From: Saccharopolyspora hordei
Lineage (GTDB): Bacteria; Actinomycetota; Actinomycetes; Mycobacteriales; Pseudonocardiaceae
Length of the DNA stretch: 64,000 bases
Direction: 5' to 3'
NCBI RefSeq assembly: GCF_013410345.1
Contig: NZ_JACCFJ010000001.1
Location: 496,001 to 560,000, forward strand
The notes under the pieces were generated by a model. The model was given only the letters and a program-made list of their open reading frames with translations. It had not been told where the DNA came from and ran no database searches. Below, in pieces: positions 6,826-14,201 of this stretch. Both the position numbers and the translations under genes were made by a program. Position 1 is the first letter of the stretch. Every line of letters starts with the position of its first letter.

Positions 6826-9375
6826 GTGACGAAGGGGATGTGGACGGCGCTCGCCGTGGGATGTTCGGCGGCGACGGGTCTGGGCATCGTCATGGTCCTG
6901 ATCGGGCTCGGCAACGCGGACAAGGTCGGGAGTTCGGTTGGCGGCGTCTTCGGACTGCTGTCCGCGGCCCTCGCGGCCGTGTCGATCCTCCAGACTCGGA
7001 GAGCCACAGCGTCGTCGTCAGATCCCGCCGGTTCGGCCGAGATCACGAACACCGTGGGCTCTGGCACGACGGTCCGGTCGGCGGTGCAGAGCGGAACGGT
7101 CGGGGACGTCGCGATCGACCAGGGCGTCATCGCCAAGGGCAACGCACGGGTCTACCTCACGCCGCCGCGGGAGGATCCTGCCCCGCTGCCACCGCCGCAC
7201 GTCGAGCTGTGCCTGGGCCGGGATCGAGAGGTCGCCGAGGTCGTGGCCGCCTGGATGGTCGGCCGGGCTGTCGCTGCGGTCGGTGGTCCGGGGATGGGCA
7301 AGTCGACGGTGCTCGGGCACGCGCTCACCCGCGAGGAGGTCGAGGACCGGTACGGGGCGCGCCGCTACGTCGTCTCGTGCGACGGTGCGCCGTCGGCCGG
7401 TGCCGTCATCGACAAGCTCGCGCAGACGCTCGGCATCACCTCGACCGGCGCTGACCTGCGCGGTCGAACGCTGAAGTTCTTGCACGCGGAGCCGTGCGTG
7501 CTCGTGCTGGACAATTTCGAGACCGTGCTCGACGGCGACTACTCCGGAGCGGTCGAGCTGCTTCGCCAGTTGCGGTCGGCTCCGGACCGGGTCGCGCTCG
7601 GGCTCGGCTACCGGGGCAGCCGGCTCCCGCATGGCATCGCGAACATCCCGTCGGTCGTGATCGGCCGGCTGCCTGAGGAGAGCGCGGCGGAGCTGTTCCA
7701 GACCACGGCCGGGAGGACGTTCGAGGAGAGCGAGCTGACGCCGCTGCTGCGGGAGCTGGACGGTGTTCCGCTGGCCATCGTGCTGCTGGCCTCGCTGGCC
7801 GGGTTCGAGGACGACCTCGGCACGCTTCGGGCAGCGTGGCAGGCCAAGCGCACGGACCTGCTGCAGCACGGCACGGACCGCGCGTCGAGCCTGCCGGTCT
7901 CGCTGGAGCTGTCCTGGGACACGCTCAGCACCGACGCGCGGGCCACGCTGTCGCTGGCTGCGGAGCTGCCGGACGGCTGGCCGACGGGTGGCTCGAGCCT
8001 GTACCTCTCCGACGAGCTGGTGGCCGGGGTTCCTGAACTGAGCCGTCGAGCGCTCCTGCACACCGACGACGACCGGCAGCGCTGCCTGGCGCCCGTACGA
8101 CAGCACGTACGCACCCACCACCCAGCACACGAACGGCACCTCCAGCACCTCTACGGGCGGGTTTGCGCGCTTGCATCGCGAGCCCGGGACGTTGGTGGGA
8201 ATGACGGCGCCGCTGCCGTCAGCGAGGTGCTGCCGGAATTCGCCAACGTGGTCGAGGTCACTCGAAATCACCTTGATCAGGACATGGGACTGCTCAGCGC
8301 GGTTCCCGACCTGTTGGAATACCAGCGATTCAGTGGACTGGGGAATGACGAACTCGCGCACGCCGCGCTCGCTCTCGAACACGACACAACCCTGAAGGCA
8401 AGAATCACATCACAACTCGCGGAACTTTACTCCGCGCGATCCGACAACCAGCGCGCGCGACATCTCTACGGACAGGCTCAACAACTCTACCAAAAAACCG
8501 GCGACCTGCTCGGCCAAGCCGACTGCCTTCTCAACCTCGGCGAGATCGCGTTCATCGAGTCAGACAACAATCAAGCACGAAACCTCTTCCAACAAGCCCA
8601 ACCACTCTACCAACAAACCGGCGACCTGCTCGGCCAAGCCGACTGCCTTCTCAACCTCGGTAAGATCGCGTTCATCGAGTCAGACAACAATCAAGCACGA
8701 AACCTCTTCCAACAAGCCCAACCACTCTACCAACAAACCGGCGACCTGCTCGGCCAAGCCAACTGCCTTCTCAACCTCGGCGAGATCGCATTCATCGAGT
8801 CAGACAACAACCAAGCACGAAACCTCTTCCAACAAGCCCAACCACTCTACCAACAAACCGGCGACCTGCTCGGCCAAGCCAACTGCCTTCTCAACCTCGG
8901 TAAGATCGCGTTCATCGAGTCAGACAACAATCAAGCACGAAACCTCTTCCAACAAGCCCAACCACTCTACCAACAAACCGGCGACCTGCTCGGCCAAGCC
9001 AACTGCCTTCTCAACCTCGGCGAGATCGCGTTCATCGAGTCAGACAACAATCAAGCACGAAACCTCTTCCAACAAGCCCAACCACTCTACCAACAAACCG
9101 GCGACCTGCTCGGCCAAGCCAACTGCCTTCTCAACCTCGGCAAGATAGCGTTTCGCGAGTCAGACAACAACCAAGCACGAAACCTCTTCCAACAAGCCCA
9201 ACCACTCTACCAACGCATCAATGCTAGGTATTCACAAGCGTTTACCCATGCGTGGTTGGCACGAGTAACCACGGGAGAGGAACGAACTGAGCACCGCTTG
9301 AGAATGGACAAGCTAGCCGAAGACCTTGGACATGACTGGCTGAAGCAGCAACTTCACGACATTGCAGACGACTGA
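6826..9375 (+). CDS. Membrane-anchored STAND (NB-ARC-like) NTPase with C-terminal TPR array
   Basis: 849 residues. Two hydrophobic segments (about 5-27 and 38-55) suggest membrane anchoring. Residues 68-100 form a Val/Gly/Ser-rich stretch of the kind often seen before NTPase domains in actinobacterial NB-ARC proteins. The NTPase has Walker A GGPGMGKST (153-161) and Walker B LVLDNFE (Asp229). A helical winged region follows, then TPRs from about residue 520. Six 40-residue units (556-795) are nearly identical. STAND ATPases are switch proteins that oligomerise after ligand sensing, many in defence or cell-death signalling; that role here is inferred. No separate effector domain is recognised. 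The last 1 kb is visibly richer in A/T and CAA/AAC codons than the rest. Confidence 0.85.
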   Translation: MTKGMWTALAVGCSAATGLGIVMVLIGLGNADKVGSSVGGVFGLLSAALAAVSILQTRRATASSSDPAGSAEITNTVGSGTTVRSAVQSGTVGDVAIDQGVIAKGNARVYLTPPREDPAPLPPPHVELCLGRDREVAEVVAAWMVGRAVAAVGGPGMGKSTVLGHALTREEVEDRYGARRYVVSCDGAPSAGAVIDKLAQTLGITSTGADLRGRTLKFLHAEPCVLVLDNFETVLDGDYSGAVELLRQLRSAPDRVALGLGYRGSRLPHGIANIPSVVIGRLPEESAAELFQTTAGRTFEESELTPLLRELDGVPLAIVLLASLAGFEDDLGTLRAAWQAKRTDLLQHGTDRASSLPVSLELSWDTLSTDARATLSLAAELPDGWPTGGSSLYLSDELVAGVPELSRRALLHTDDDRQRCLAPVRQHVRTHHPAHERHLQHLYGRVCALASRARDVGGNDGAAAVSEVLPEFANVVEVTRNHLDQDMGLLSAVPDLLEYQRFSGLGNDELAHAALALEHDTTLKARITSQLAELYSARSDNQRARHLYGQAQQLYQKTGDLLGQADCLLNLGEIAFIESDNNQARNLFQQAQPLYQQTGDLLGQADCLLNLGKIAFIESDNNQARNLFQQAQPLYQQTGDLLGQANCLLNLGEIAFIESDNNQARNLFQQAQPLYQQTGDLLGQANCLLNLGKIAFIESDNNQARNLFQQAQPLYQQTGDLLGQANCLLNLGEIAFIESDNNQARNLFQQAQPLYQQTGDLLGQANCLLNLGKIAFRESDNNQARNLFQQAQPLYQRINARYSQAFTHAWLARVTTGEERTEHRLRMDKLAEDLGHDWLKQQLHDIADD
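8491..9210 (+). repeat. Six tandem 120-bp in-frame repeats encoding 40-residue TPR units
   Basis: Units start at 8491, 8611, 8731, 8851, 8971 and 9091. They differ at only a few positions. One informative site alternates GAG, AAG, GAG, AAG, GAG, AAG (LGEIAF/LGKIAF) along the array, so the units behave as three copies of a 240-bp dimer. The first base of the CLLNL motif block is gac in units 1-2 and aac in units 3-6. The near identity at DNA level, including third positions, indicates recent tandem duplication or gene conversion. The copy number could vary between strains. Confidence 0.95.
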
Positions 9376-9769
9376 ACCCTCGTCTAGTGACCAGACCGGG
9401 CGATCAGCGAACACCGATTGGAGGTACAGCTGAAGTATTGCTGCTCGATCCGCCGTTACTCGGCTCTCGCAGGACCCTATGCCGGGAGCCGTGACTCCGA
9501 CCGGTGCCCTGTCCGCGCTGCGCCCGGTTCTCCGGAACGCCAGCTGGGTTCGAGTGCCCTTCCGGCGCCACCGGAAGTCCGCTGTCAGAGCGCACAGGGT
9601 GCTGACACGGTTTGGGTGGCGCTGATGCCAGCGGACGGAGGTGCACTTCAGAAGGGCAGCAGCAAGCGCTGTCCAGATGAGGTGGGGACGTCAGTCGCCG
9701 CCGAGCCTCACCCTCTCTCGCGACACCCGCTCGAGCGGAGCCGACGCCCCACCTCGAGACTCGCACCAA
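9376..9769. other. Non-coding stretch after the STAND gene
   Basis: About 400 bp between the NTPase stop and the terminator of the next tRNA gene. The open frames here have no ribosome site or recognisable protein family. I see no mobile element or RNA gene in it. Confidence 0.5.
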
Positions 9770-9800
9770 GAGGGCCGGCCCCCGGTGGGGACCGGCCCTC
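9770..9800 (-). terminator. Hairpin terminator of tRNA-Ser(CGA)
   Basis: Arms GAGGGCCGG and CCGGCCCTC with a 13-nt loop, starting 7 bp past the 3' end of the minus-strand tRNA. Confidence 0.75.
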
Positions 9801-9806
9801 GTCGAG

Positions 9807-9892
9807 CGGTAGCGGTGGGATTCGAACCCACGGTGGCTGTTGACCACACGCGCTTTCGAGGCGCGCTCCTTAGGCCGCTCGGACACGCTACC
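9807..9892 (-). tRNA. tRNA-Ser(CGA)
   Basis: On the minus strand the acceptor GGTAGCG / CGCTACC pairs, the anticodon stem CGCGC/GCGCG encloses the loop CTCGAAA (anticodon CGA), and a long variable arm is present. G discriminator. Reads UCG. Confidence 0.97.
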
Positions 9893-9936
9893 GCCGACTA
9901 GGCTACATGTCCGGTGCGCGCGCCTCGGACCGGGGG

Positions 9937-10494
9937 TCAGCGCCAGGCGCGGAGGGCGCCCGCCAGGGCGGCCCGGGCGCGGAACAGGCGGCCGCGCACC
10001 GCCTCCTCGCCTGCGCCGACGCGCTCGCCGATCTCCTGGTAGGACAGGCCGTCGATCTCGGCGAGCAGCCACACCTCGCGCTGCGGGGGCGGCAGGGCGG
10101 CCAGGGCGCGCATCAGCTCCAGCACCCCGGCACCGGCCTCGGCCGCGCGCTGCGGGTCGGCCAGCGGCGCGCCGCCGGCGACCGACCGCTGCTCCGGCAC
10201 CGACCACACCAGGTCGGTGCGGCGGGTGCGACGGGTGCGCAGCAGGACCAGGCACTTCCGGCGGGCGATCTGGAACAGCCAGGCGCGCAGCGCGGCCGGT
10301 TCGACCAGCTCCCCGGCCTGCGCCCACACGGTGATGAACGCGTCCTGCACCACGTCCTCGGCGTCGCCGCGGTCGCCCAGCATCCGCAGCGCCATGCCCA
10401 GCAGCGGCGCGGAGCAGCGGCGCACCAGCTCCTCGAAGGCCGCGTCATCACCGGCGGCGATGCGCTCCGCCAGCACCGCATCGGTCGGCTCCAC
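9937..10494 (-). CDS. ECF-like RNA polymerase sigma factor
   Basis: 185 residues from GTG 10494. Region 2 is visible in FEELVRRCSAPLLGMALRML and the AEDVVQDAFITVW core-binding/-10 recognition helix. Region 4 is LPPPQREVWLLAEIDGLSYQ followed by a helix-turn-helix. It would redirect RNA polymerase to a small regulon; no anti-sigma gene is adjacent. The start at GTG 10494 is preferred over the TTG at 10515 because a GGGAGGG stretch lies just upstream and region 2 begins soon after. The leader contains a run of ten identical bases (10501-10510), which could make expression or annotation of this gene unstable. Confidence 0.88.
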   Translation of the reverse strand: MEPTDAVLAERIAAGDDAAFEELVRRCSAPLLGMALRMLGDRGDAEDVVQDAFITVWAQAGELVEPAALRAWLFQIARRKCLVLLRTRRTRRTDLVWSVPEQRSVAGGAPLADPQRAAEAGAGVLELMRALAALPPPQREVWLLAEIDGLSYQEIGERVGAGEEAVRGRLFRARAALAGALRAWR

Positions 10495-10500
10495 GTCCCT

Positions 10501-10510
10501 CCCCCCCCCC
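10501..10510. repeat. C10 (G10 on the coding strand) homopolymer in the sigma-factor leader
   Basis: Ten consecutive C residues, G on the coding strand, lie 6-16 bp upstream of the chosen GTG start and form part of the purine-rich ribosome-binding region. Homopolymers of this length are prone to slippage. Confidence 0.9.
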
Positions 10511-10517
10511 GGCAACG

Positions 10518-10555
10518 CGATGGGTCCGCCCCGGCGAAGCGGAGCGGACCCATCG
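10518..10555 (-). terminator. Terminator of the csbD-like gene
   Basis: Perfect 12-bp arms CGATGGGTCCGC and GCGGACCCATCG with a 14-nt loop, located between the stop of the CsbD gene (10609) and the start of the sigma-factor gene on the same strand. Confidence 0.75.
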
Positions 10556-10608
10556 TCACAGCTCGGCGCGGCACCGGCTCGGACAACTCGCCCGAAACGG
10601 TGCGAAGT

Positions 10609-10827
10609 TCACTTGTTGTCGTCGTCGTTCAGACGGTCTTTCACGTCGTCCACCGCACCGGCCGCGCGGTCCTTGACGTCGTGGCCGGCCTCCTTGGCCT
10701 TGCCCTCGACCTCGTCCCGCTGACCAGCGCGCTTCACCTCGTCATTCCCGGTGGCCTTGCCGAGGGCTTCCTTGGCCTGCCCAGCCAGCTGCTCCGCCTG
10801 CTGCTTGGCCTTGTCGAACACACCCAT
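10609..10827 (-). CDS. CsbD family stress protein
   Basis: 72 residues, highly charged and free of hydrophobic segments: MGVFDKAKQQAEQLAGQAKE followed by KATGNDEVKRAGQRDEVEGK, the CsbD pattern. In Bacillus subtilis the family is induced by the general stress sigma factor; the molecular function is unknown. The protein is predicted to be mostly helical or disordered. The ATG is preceded by GGAACGGAGTG. Expression as a single gene is suggested by the hairpin at 10518. Confidence 0.88.
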   Translation of the reverse strand: MGVFDKAKQQAEQLAGQAKEALGKATGNDEVKRAGQRDEVEGKAKEAGHDVKDRAAGAVDDVKDRLNDDDNK

Positions 10828-10897
10828 CGGTCACTCCGTTCCTCGGGGAACTCGTCCACCCAGACCGCCTACCCAGGAGCGCGCACCGAACACCAGG

Positions 10898-11386
10898 TCA
10901 GTGGTCCACGTCACCCCGATGGGTCGCGAAGAACTCCTCCAGCACGGCTGCGCACTCCTCGGCGAGCACCCCGCCGACGACCTCCGGCCGGTGGTTCTGC
11001 CTGCGGTCGCGCACCACGTCCCACAGCGAGCCGACGGCCCCGGTGCGCGGCTCCCACACCCCGAAGACCACTCTGGCCACTCTGGCCAGCACGAGCGCAC
11101 CCGCGCACATCGTGCAGGGCTCCACCGTGACCGCGAGCGTGCAGCCCTCCAACCGCCAGCCGTCGCCGTGCGCGGCGGCCGCGGCGCGCAGCGCGAGGAC
11201 CTCGGCGTGCGCGGTGGGGTCCTGGAGGGCCTCCCGCTGGTTGTGGGCGCGCGCCAGCACCCGCCCGTCCGGGGCGACCACCACCGCGCCGATCGGAACA
11301 TCCCCTGTGGACGGTGCTTCGGCGGCGACCCGCAGCGCGGCCCGCACCAGCTCGACGTCACCGGCGCGAGGACCGGAACCGCTCAC
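10898..11386 (-). CDS. tadA: tRNA-specific adenosine deaminase TadA
   Basis: 162 residues. The zinc-dependent deaminase motifs HAE (residues 60-62) and PCTMC (90-94) are intact. TadA converts A34 of tRNA-Arg(ACG) to inosine so that one tRNA reads CGU, CGC and CGA. Its substrate tRNA gene lies in the same window at 22291. The GTG start at 11386 overlaps the TGA of the upstream gene by 4 bp (GTGA), which indicates translational coupling. A longer frame continues upstream but runs across the partner gene and is not conserved. Confidence 0.95.
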   Translation of the reverse strand: MSGSGPRAGDVELVRAALRVAAEAPSTGDVPIGAVVVAPDGRVLARAHNQREALQDPTAHAEVLALRAAAAAHGDGWRLEGCTLAVTVEPCTMCAGALVLARVARVVFGVWEPRTGAVGSLWDVVRDRRQNHRPEVVGGVLAEECAAVLEEFFATHRGDVDH

Positions 11387-11871
11387 TGCGTCAACTTCTC
11401 CAACAGCTTCTCGAAGTCCTCCCCGAACCCGCAGCGCTGCGCGATCATCGTCAGCTGCTCGTCCGGGTAGAGGTCGACCTCTTCGATGATCACCAGCAGC
11501 TCGCCCTCGGGCAGACCGAGGTCGGACAGGATGGCGAGGTTGCCCTCCGGCCAGACCTCCTCGTCGTCCTCGTCGGGCGGGTCCACGCGGAGCAGGTCGA
11601 GGACGTCGGCCGCGATGTCGTAGTCCAGCGCCGCGGCCGCGTCCGACAGCAGCAGGTCGACCCCACCGGGCACCGGGCGGACCAGCACGAAGAACTCGTC
11701 GTCCACATTGCACATGCCGAACACCGCGCCGGTGGAACGCAGCTCGCGCAACGCCGTGATCGAGGCGTCGAGGCCGGTCAGCACGGAATTGTCCATCGCG
11801 CTGCACCGCCACCGCCCGTCTTCGCGCACCACGGCGACGGCGAAGCCCGCGACCGGCTCCTGCACCGTCAT
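11383..11871 (-). CDS. TadA-associated acidic protein (tRNA adenosine deaminase-associated family)
   Basis: 162 residues, strongly acidic (DPPDEDDEEVWPEGN). It belongs to the actinobacterial family always found directly upstream of tadA, for example Rv3753c beside Rv3752c in M. tuberculosis as I recall. The function is unproven; constant pairing and the 4-bp overlap suggest that it modifies or chaperones TadA. The start ATG 11871 (MTVQEP) is chosen over an upstream TTG/ATG because conservation begins there; no strong ribosome site is seen. Confidence 0.85.
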   Translation of the reverse strand: MTVQEPVAGFAVAVVREDGRWRCSAMDNSVLTGLDASITALRELRSTGAVFGMCNVDDEFFVLVRPVPGGVDLLLSDAAAALDYDIAADVLDLLRVDPPDEDDEEVWPEGNLAILSDLGLPEGELLVIIEEVDLYPDEQLTMIAQRCGFGEDFEKLLEKLTQ

Positions 11872-11993
11872 GTGGACACCGTAGAGCGTACGAACGCCAC
11901 CCGAAAGCACTACCGCGGGCTCGTCACCTTCCGGGCTTCGAACACCGCTCGACCGGGTGCGCCACGACCCGCCGAGTCGGGCAGTATGGGTGG

Positions 11994-12965
11994 ATGCGTG
12001 CCGTGTGCGTGATCGGACTGGGACTCATCGGCGGTTCGGTGCTGCGGGCCGCCTCCGCCGCCGGACGCCCCGCCTGGGGCACCACCACCTCCGCGGACGA
12101 CGCCGAGGCGGCGCGGGCGGACGGCTTCGACGTCGTCGAGGTCGACGCCGCGCTGCGCCGGGCCGCCGCCGAGGACGCGCAGGTCGTGGTGGCGACGCCG
12201 CTGACCGCCGTCCGCGGGGTGCTGCGGGAGGTCGCCGAGCACGCGCCCCAGGCCTGGCTGACCGACGTGGTGAGCGTCAAGGACCCGGTCGCCGCCGAGG
12301 TCCGCAGCCTGCTCCCGCAGGCCCGCTACGCGGGCGGCCACCCGATGGCCGGGTCGTCGAGCTCCGGGTGGGGCGCGAGCTCCGGGCACCTGTTCTCCGG
12401 CGCGGCCTGGGCGGTGACCCTCGAGGACGGCACCGCGCTCGACGCGTGGCGGGAGGCCGCGCAGCTGGCGCTGGACTGCGGCGCGCAGGTCGTGCCCACC
12501 ACGGCCGGGGCGCACGACTCGGCCGTCGCCCGCATCTCGCACCTGCCGCACGTGTTCGCCGCGATCCTCGCGGCCGTCGGCGCGGACGGCGGACCGCTCG
12601 CGCTGTCGCTGGCGGCCGGGTCGTTCCGGGACGGCACGCGGGTGGCGGGCAGCCCGCCGGACCTGGTGCGGGCCATGACGGAAGGCAACCGGAACGCCTT
12701 GCTGGACGCGGTCGACGACGCCCTCGGCCGGCTGGGCGCGGCCCGCGGTTCGCTGGCCTCCACCGGCGGCCTGAAGTCCACAGTGGATGAGGGCTACGAC
12801 GCCCGCCGCTACCTCGAGGACCTGGCGACCTGCGACCGGACGACCGAGACGGTCCGGCTCGACGCCGCCGCCCCGCAGCGCTTGCGCGAGCTCGGCGAGC
12901 TCGGCGGCCGGGTGGTGGCGCTGACCGACGACACCGCCACGGTGGAGGTCCCGACCGCCGCCTGA
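11994..12965 (+). CDS. tyrA: Prephenate dehydrogenase
   Basis: 323 residues, tyrosine biosynthesis. The N-terminal NAD(P)-binding Rossmann motif is VIGLGLIGGSV, and the catalytic GGHPMAGSSSSGW contains the conserved His and Ser region. The enzyme oxidatively decarboxylates prephenate to 4-hydroxyphenylpyruvate (arogenate use cannot be excluded from sequence). It is divergent from the tadA pair with a 120-bp spacer, the same order as Rv3752c-Rv3754 in mycobacteria. The aminotransferase at 25523 could carry out the following transamination. A hairpin directly follows the stop. Confidence 0.94.
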   Translation: MRAVCVIGLGLIGGSVLRAASAAGRPAWGTTTSADDAEAARADGFDVVEVDAALRRAAAEDAQVVVATPLTAVRGVLREVAEHAPQAWLTDVVSVKDPVAAEVRSLLPQARYAGGHPMAGSSSSGWGASSGHLFSGAAWAVTLEDGTALDAWREAAQLALDCGAQVVPTTAGAHDSAVARISHLPHVFAAILAAVGADGGPLALSLAAGSFRDGTRVAGSPPDLVRAMTEGNRNALLDAVDDALGRLGAARGSLASTGGLKSTVDEGYDARRYLEDLATCDRTTETVRLDAAAPQRLRELGELGGRVVALTDDTATVEVPTAA

Positions 12966-12971
12966 CACGCA

Positions 12972-13003
12972 GAGAGGCCGCCCAGTGCGTGGGGCGGCCT
13001 CTC
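12972..13003 (+). terminator. Terminator of tyrA
   Basis: Arms GAGAGGCCGCCC and GGGCGGCCTCTC are perfectly complementary, starting 6 bp after the tyrA stop. Confidence 0.85.
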
Positions 13004-13086
13004 CATGATCCGCTCCGACCACTGCGCCGGGACACCCTCACCTGGTCCCGTTCCGCAGCCTGGGCCGGGCGGCGATGCCCAGTCGC

Positions 13087-13278
13087 CTACTGACCCGGCT
13101 CCTGCTCCGAGTCGTCGCCGACGAACTCCTTGCCCTTCTGCGCGGCCTGGTCGACCTGTTCGTCGTGGCCGAACTTCTCCTTGGCGCCGCTCGCGGCCGC
13201 GTCCACGCCCTTGTCGACCTGGTCGCTGTGCTCCCTCCCCAGGTCCTGCACGCGGTCCTTGAAGTCTCCGAGCCCCAT
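13087..13278 (-). CDS. Rv0909/MT0933-type small antitoxin-like protein
   Basis: 63 residues: MGLGDFKDRVQDLGREHSDQ, then VDKGVDAAASGAKEKFGHDE. This matches the short charged helical proteins annotated as Rv0909 (MT0933-like) antitoxins. No toxin gene is adjacent, so the antitoxin label is only a family name; a stress role like that of CsbD is equally possible. The start ATG 13278 has GGGAAGGGAG just upstream; the longer frame to 13356 has none. Confidence 0.75.
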   Translation of the reverse strand: MGLGDFKDRVQDLGREHSDQVDKGVDAAASGAKEKFGHDEQVDQAAQKGKEFVGDDSEQEPGQ

Positions 13279-13425
13279 GGCGCTCCCTTCCCGGTCGCGA
13301 GGTGGGTCCTCGGGCCGTTGCACGCCGAACGTAAGCCCGATGTGCGCAGCGTGCACGCCGTCACCACCTTCCGTGGCCCGGTCGAGGGGGCTTGTGGTCG
13401 CGGCCGGACAGGTCTACCTTGAGCG

Positions 13426-13457
13426 GTGACCAGATGACCAGATTTCGAATCTGGTCA
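13426..13457. promoter_or_regulatory. Probable TetR operator upstream of the TetR-P450 pair
   Basis: The perfect inverted repeat TGACCAGAT-TTCGA-ATCTGGTCA occupies 13435-13457. A third half-site, TGACCAGAT, starts 9 bp earlier in direct orientation at 13427. It lies 20-50 bp upstream of the regulator start, where a TetR-family protein would bind to repress its own promoter. Confidence 0.75.
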
Positions 13458-13476
13458 CGAAGTCAAGGAGGTGCCC

Positions 13477-14163
13477 GTGCCGAAGACCGCCGACCGAGCC
13501 GACCGCATCCTCGACGCGGCCGGTGAGCTCATGCTCCGGCTGGGCTACCGCAAGGTGACCATCGAGGACGTCGCCCGCCGGGCCCACGTCGGCAAGGGCA
13601 CCGTCTACCTGCACTGGCGCACCAAGGGCGAGCTGTTCGAGGCGCTCATGCTGCGCGCGTCGACGGGCATGCTCACCGAGATGGCCGCGCGCCTGCGGCA
13701 GGACCCGCGCGAGATCCAGCCGCACCGCTACCTGCGCAGCGCGTTCCTGGTCATCCAGCGCGACCCGCTGCTGCGCGCGGCGGTCACCGCGGACACGGAA
13801 CTGCTCGGCAGCCTCACGCAGTCGCCCGTGCGGGCCCAGGAGCAGAAGATCCACGAGCGGTACTGCGCGCTGGTCACCGAGCACGGCCTGGTGCGCGACG
13901 ACGTCCCGCACCTGGAGTACGCGCTCAACGCGGCCAGCCTCGGCTTCTTCACCCTCGACTCGCTCGACGCCGGCACACCGCACCTGGACGCCGAGACCAC
14001 GGCGGACGTCCTGGCCCACACCGTCAAGCACGCCTTCGAACCCGAGGGCGAACCCGACCCGAGCTCGCTCACCTCGGCGGCGAACGAGATCGCGGACCTG
14101 TTCGACGCCCTCAACACGACCTTTCGGGAGCGGATCTACGGCCCGGAGGACGAGCGGGGCTGA
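13477..14163 (+). CDS. TetR family transcriptional regulator
   Basis: 228 residues. The N-terminal helix-turn-helix is typical: RILDAAGELMLRLGYRKVTI, then EDVARRAHVGKGTVYLHWRT. The C-terminal ligand domain is not assigned. I choose GTG 13477 because AAGGAGG ends 5 nt before it; the earlier GTG at 13471 overlaps that ribosome site. A palindrome upstream is its likely operator. The P450 gene starts 38 bp downstream on the same strand, so the regulator probably controls that enzyme and is relieved by its substrate or product (inference). Confidence 0.92.
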   Translation: MPKTADRADRILDAAGELMLRLGYRKVTIEDVARRAHVGKGTVYLHWRTKGELFEALMLRASTGMLTEMAARLRQDPREIQPHRYLRSAFLVIQRDPLLRAAVTADTELLGSLTQSPVRAQEQKIHERYCALVTEHGLVRDDVPHLEYALNAASLGFFTLDSLDAGTPHLDAETTADVLAHTVKHAFEPEGEPDPSSLTSAANEIADLFDALNTTFRERIYGPEDERG

Positions 14164-14201
14164 TCCCACGCTCGGACCCACCACGAGGAAGGGACGGCAA
14201 C

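Noticed and set aside
8491-9210. Regular repeats resembling a CRISPR array
   Set aside because: The whole 120-bp period is repeated without unique spacers and encodes TPR units in frame, so it is a protein repeat.
13087-13278. Toxin-antitoxin system at the Rv0909-like gene
   Set aside because: No gene next to it could be a toxin; the neighbours are tyrA and a TetR regulator.
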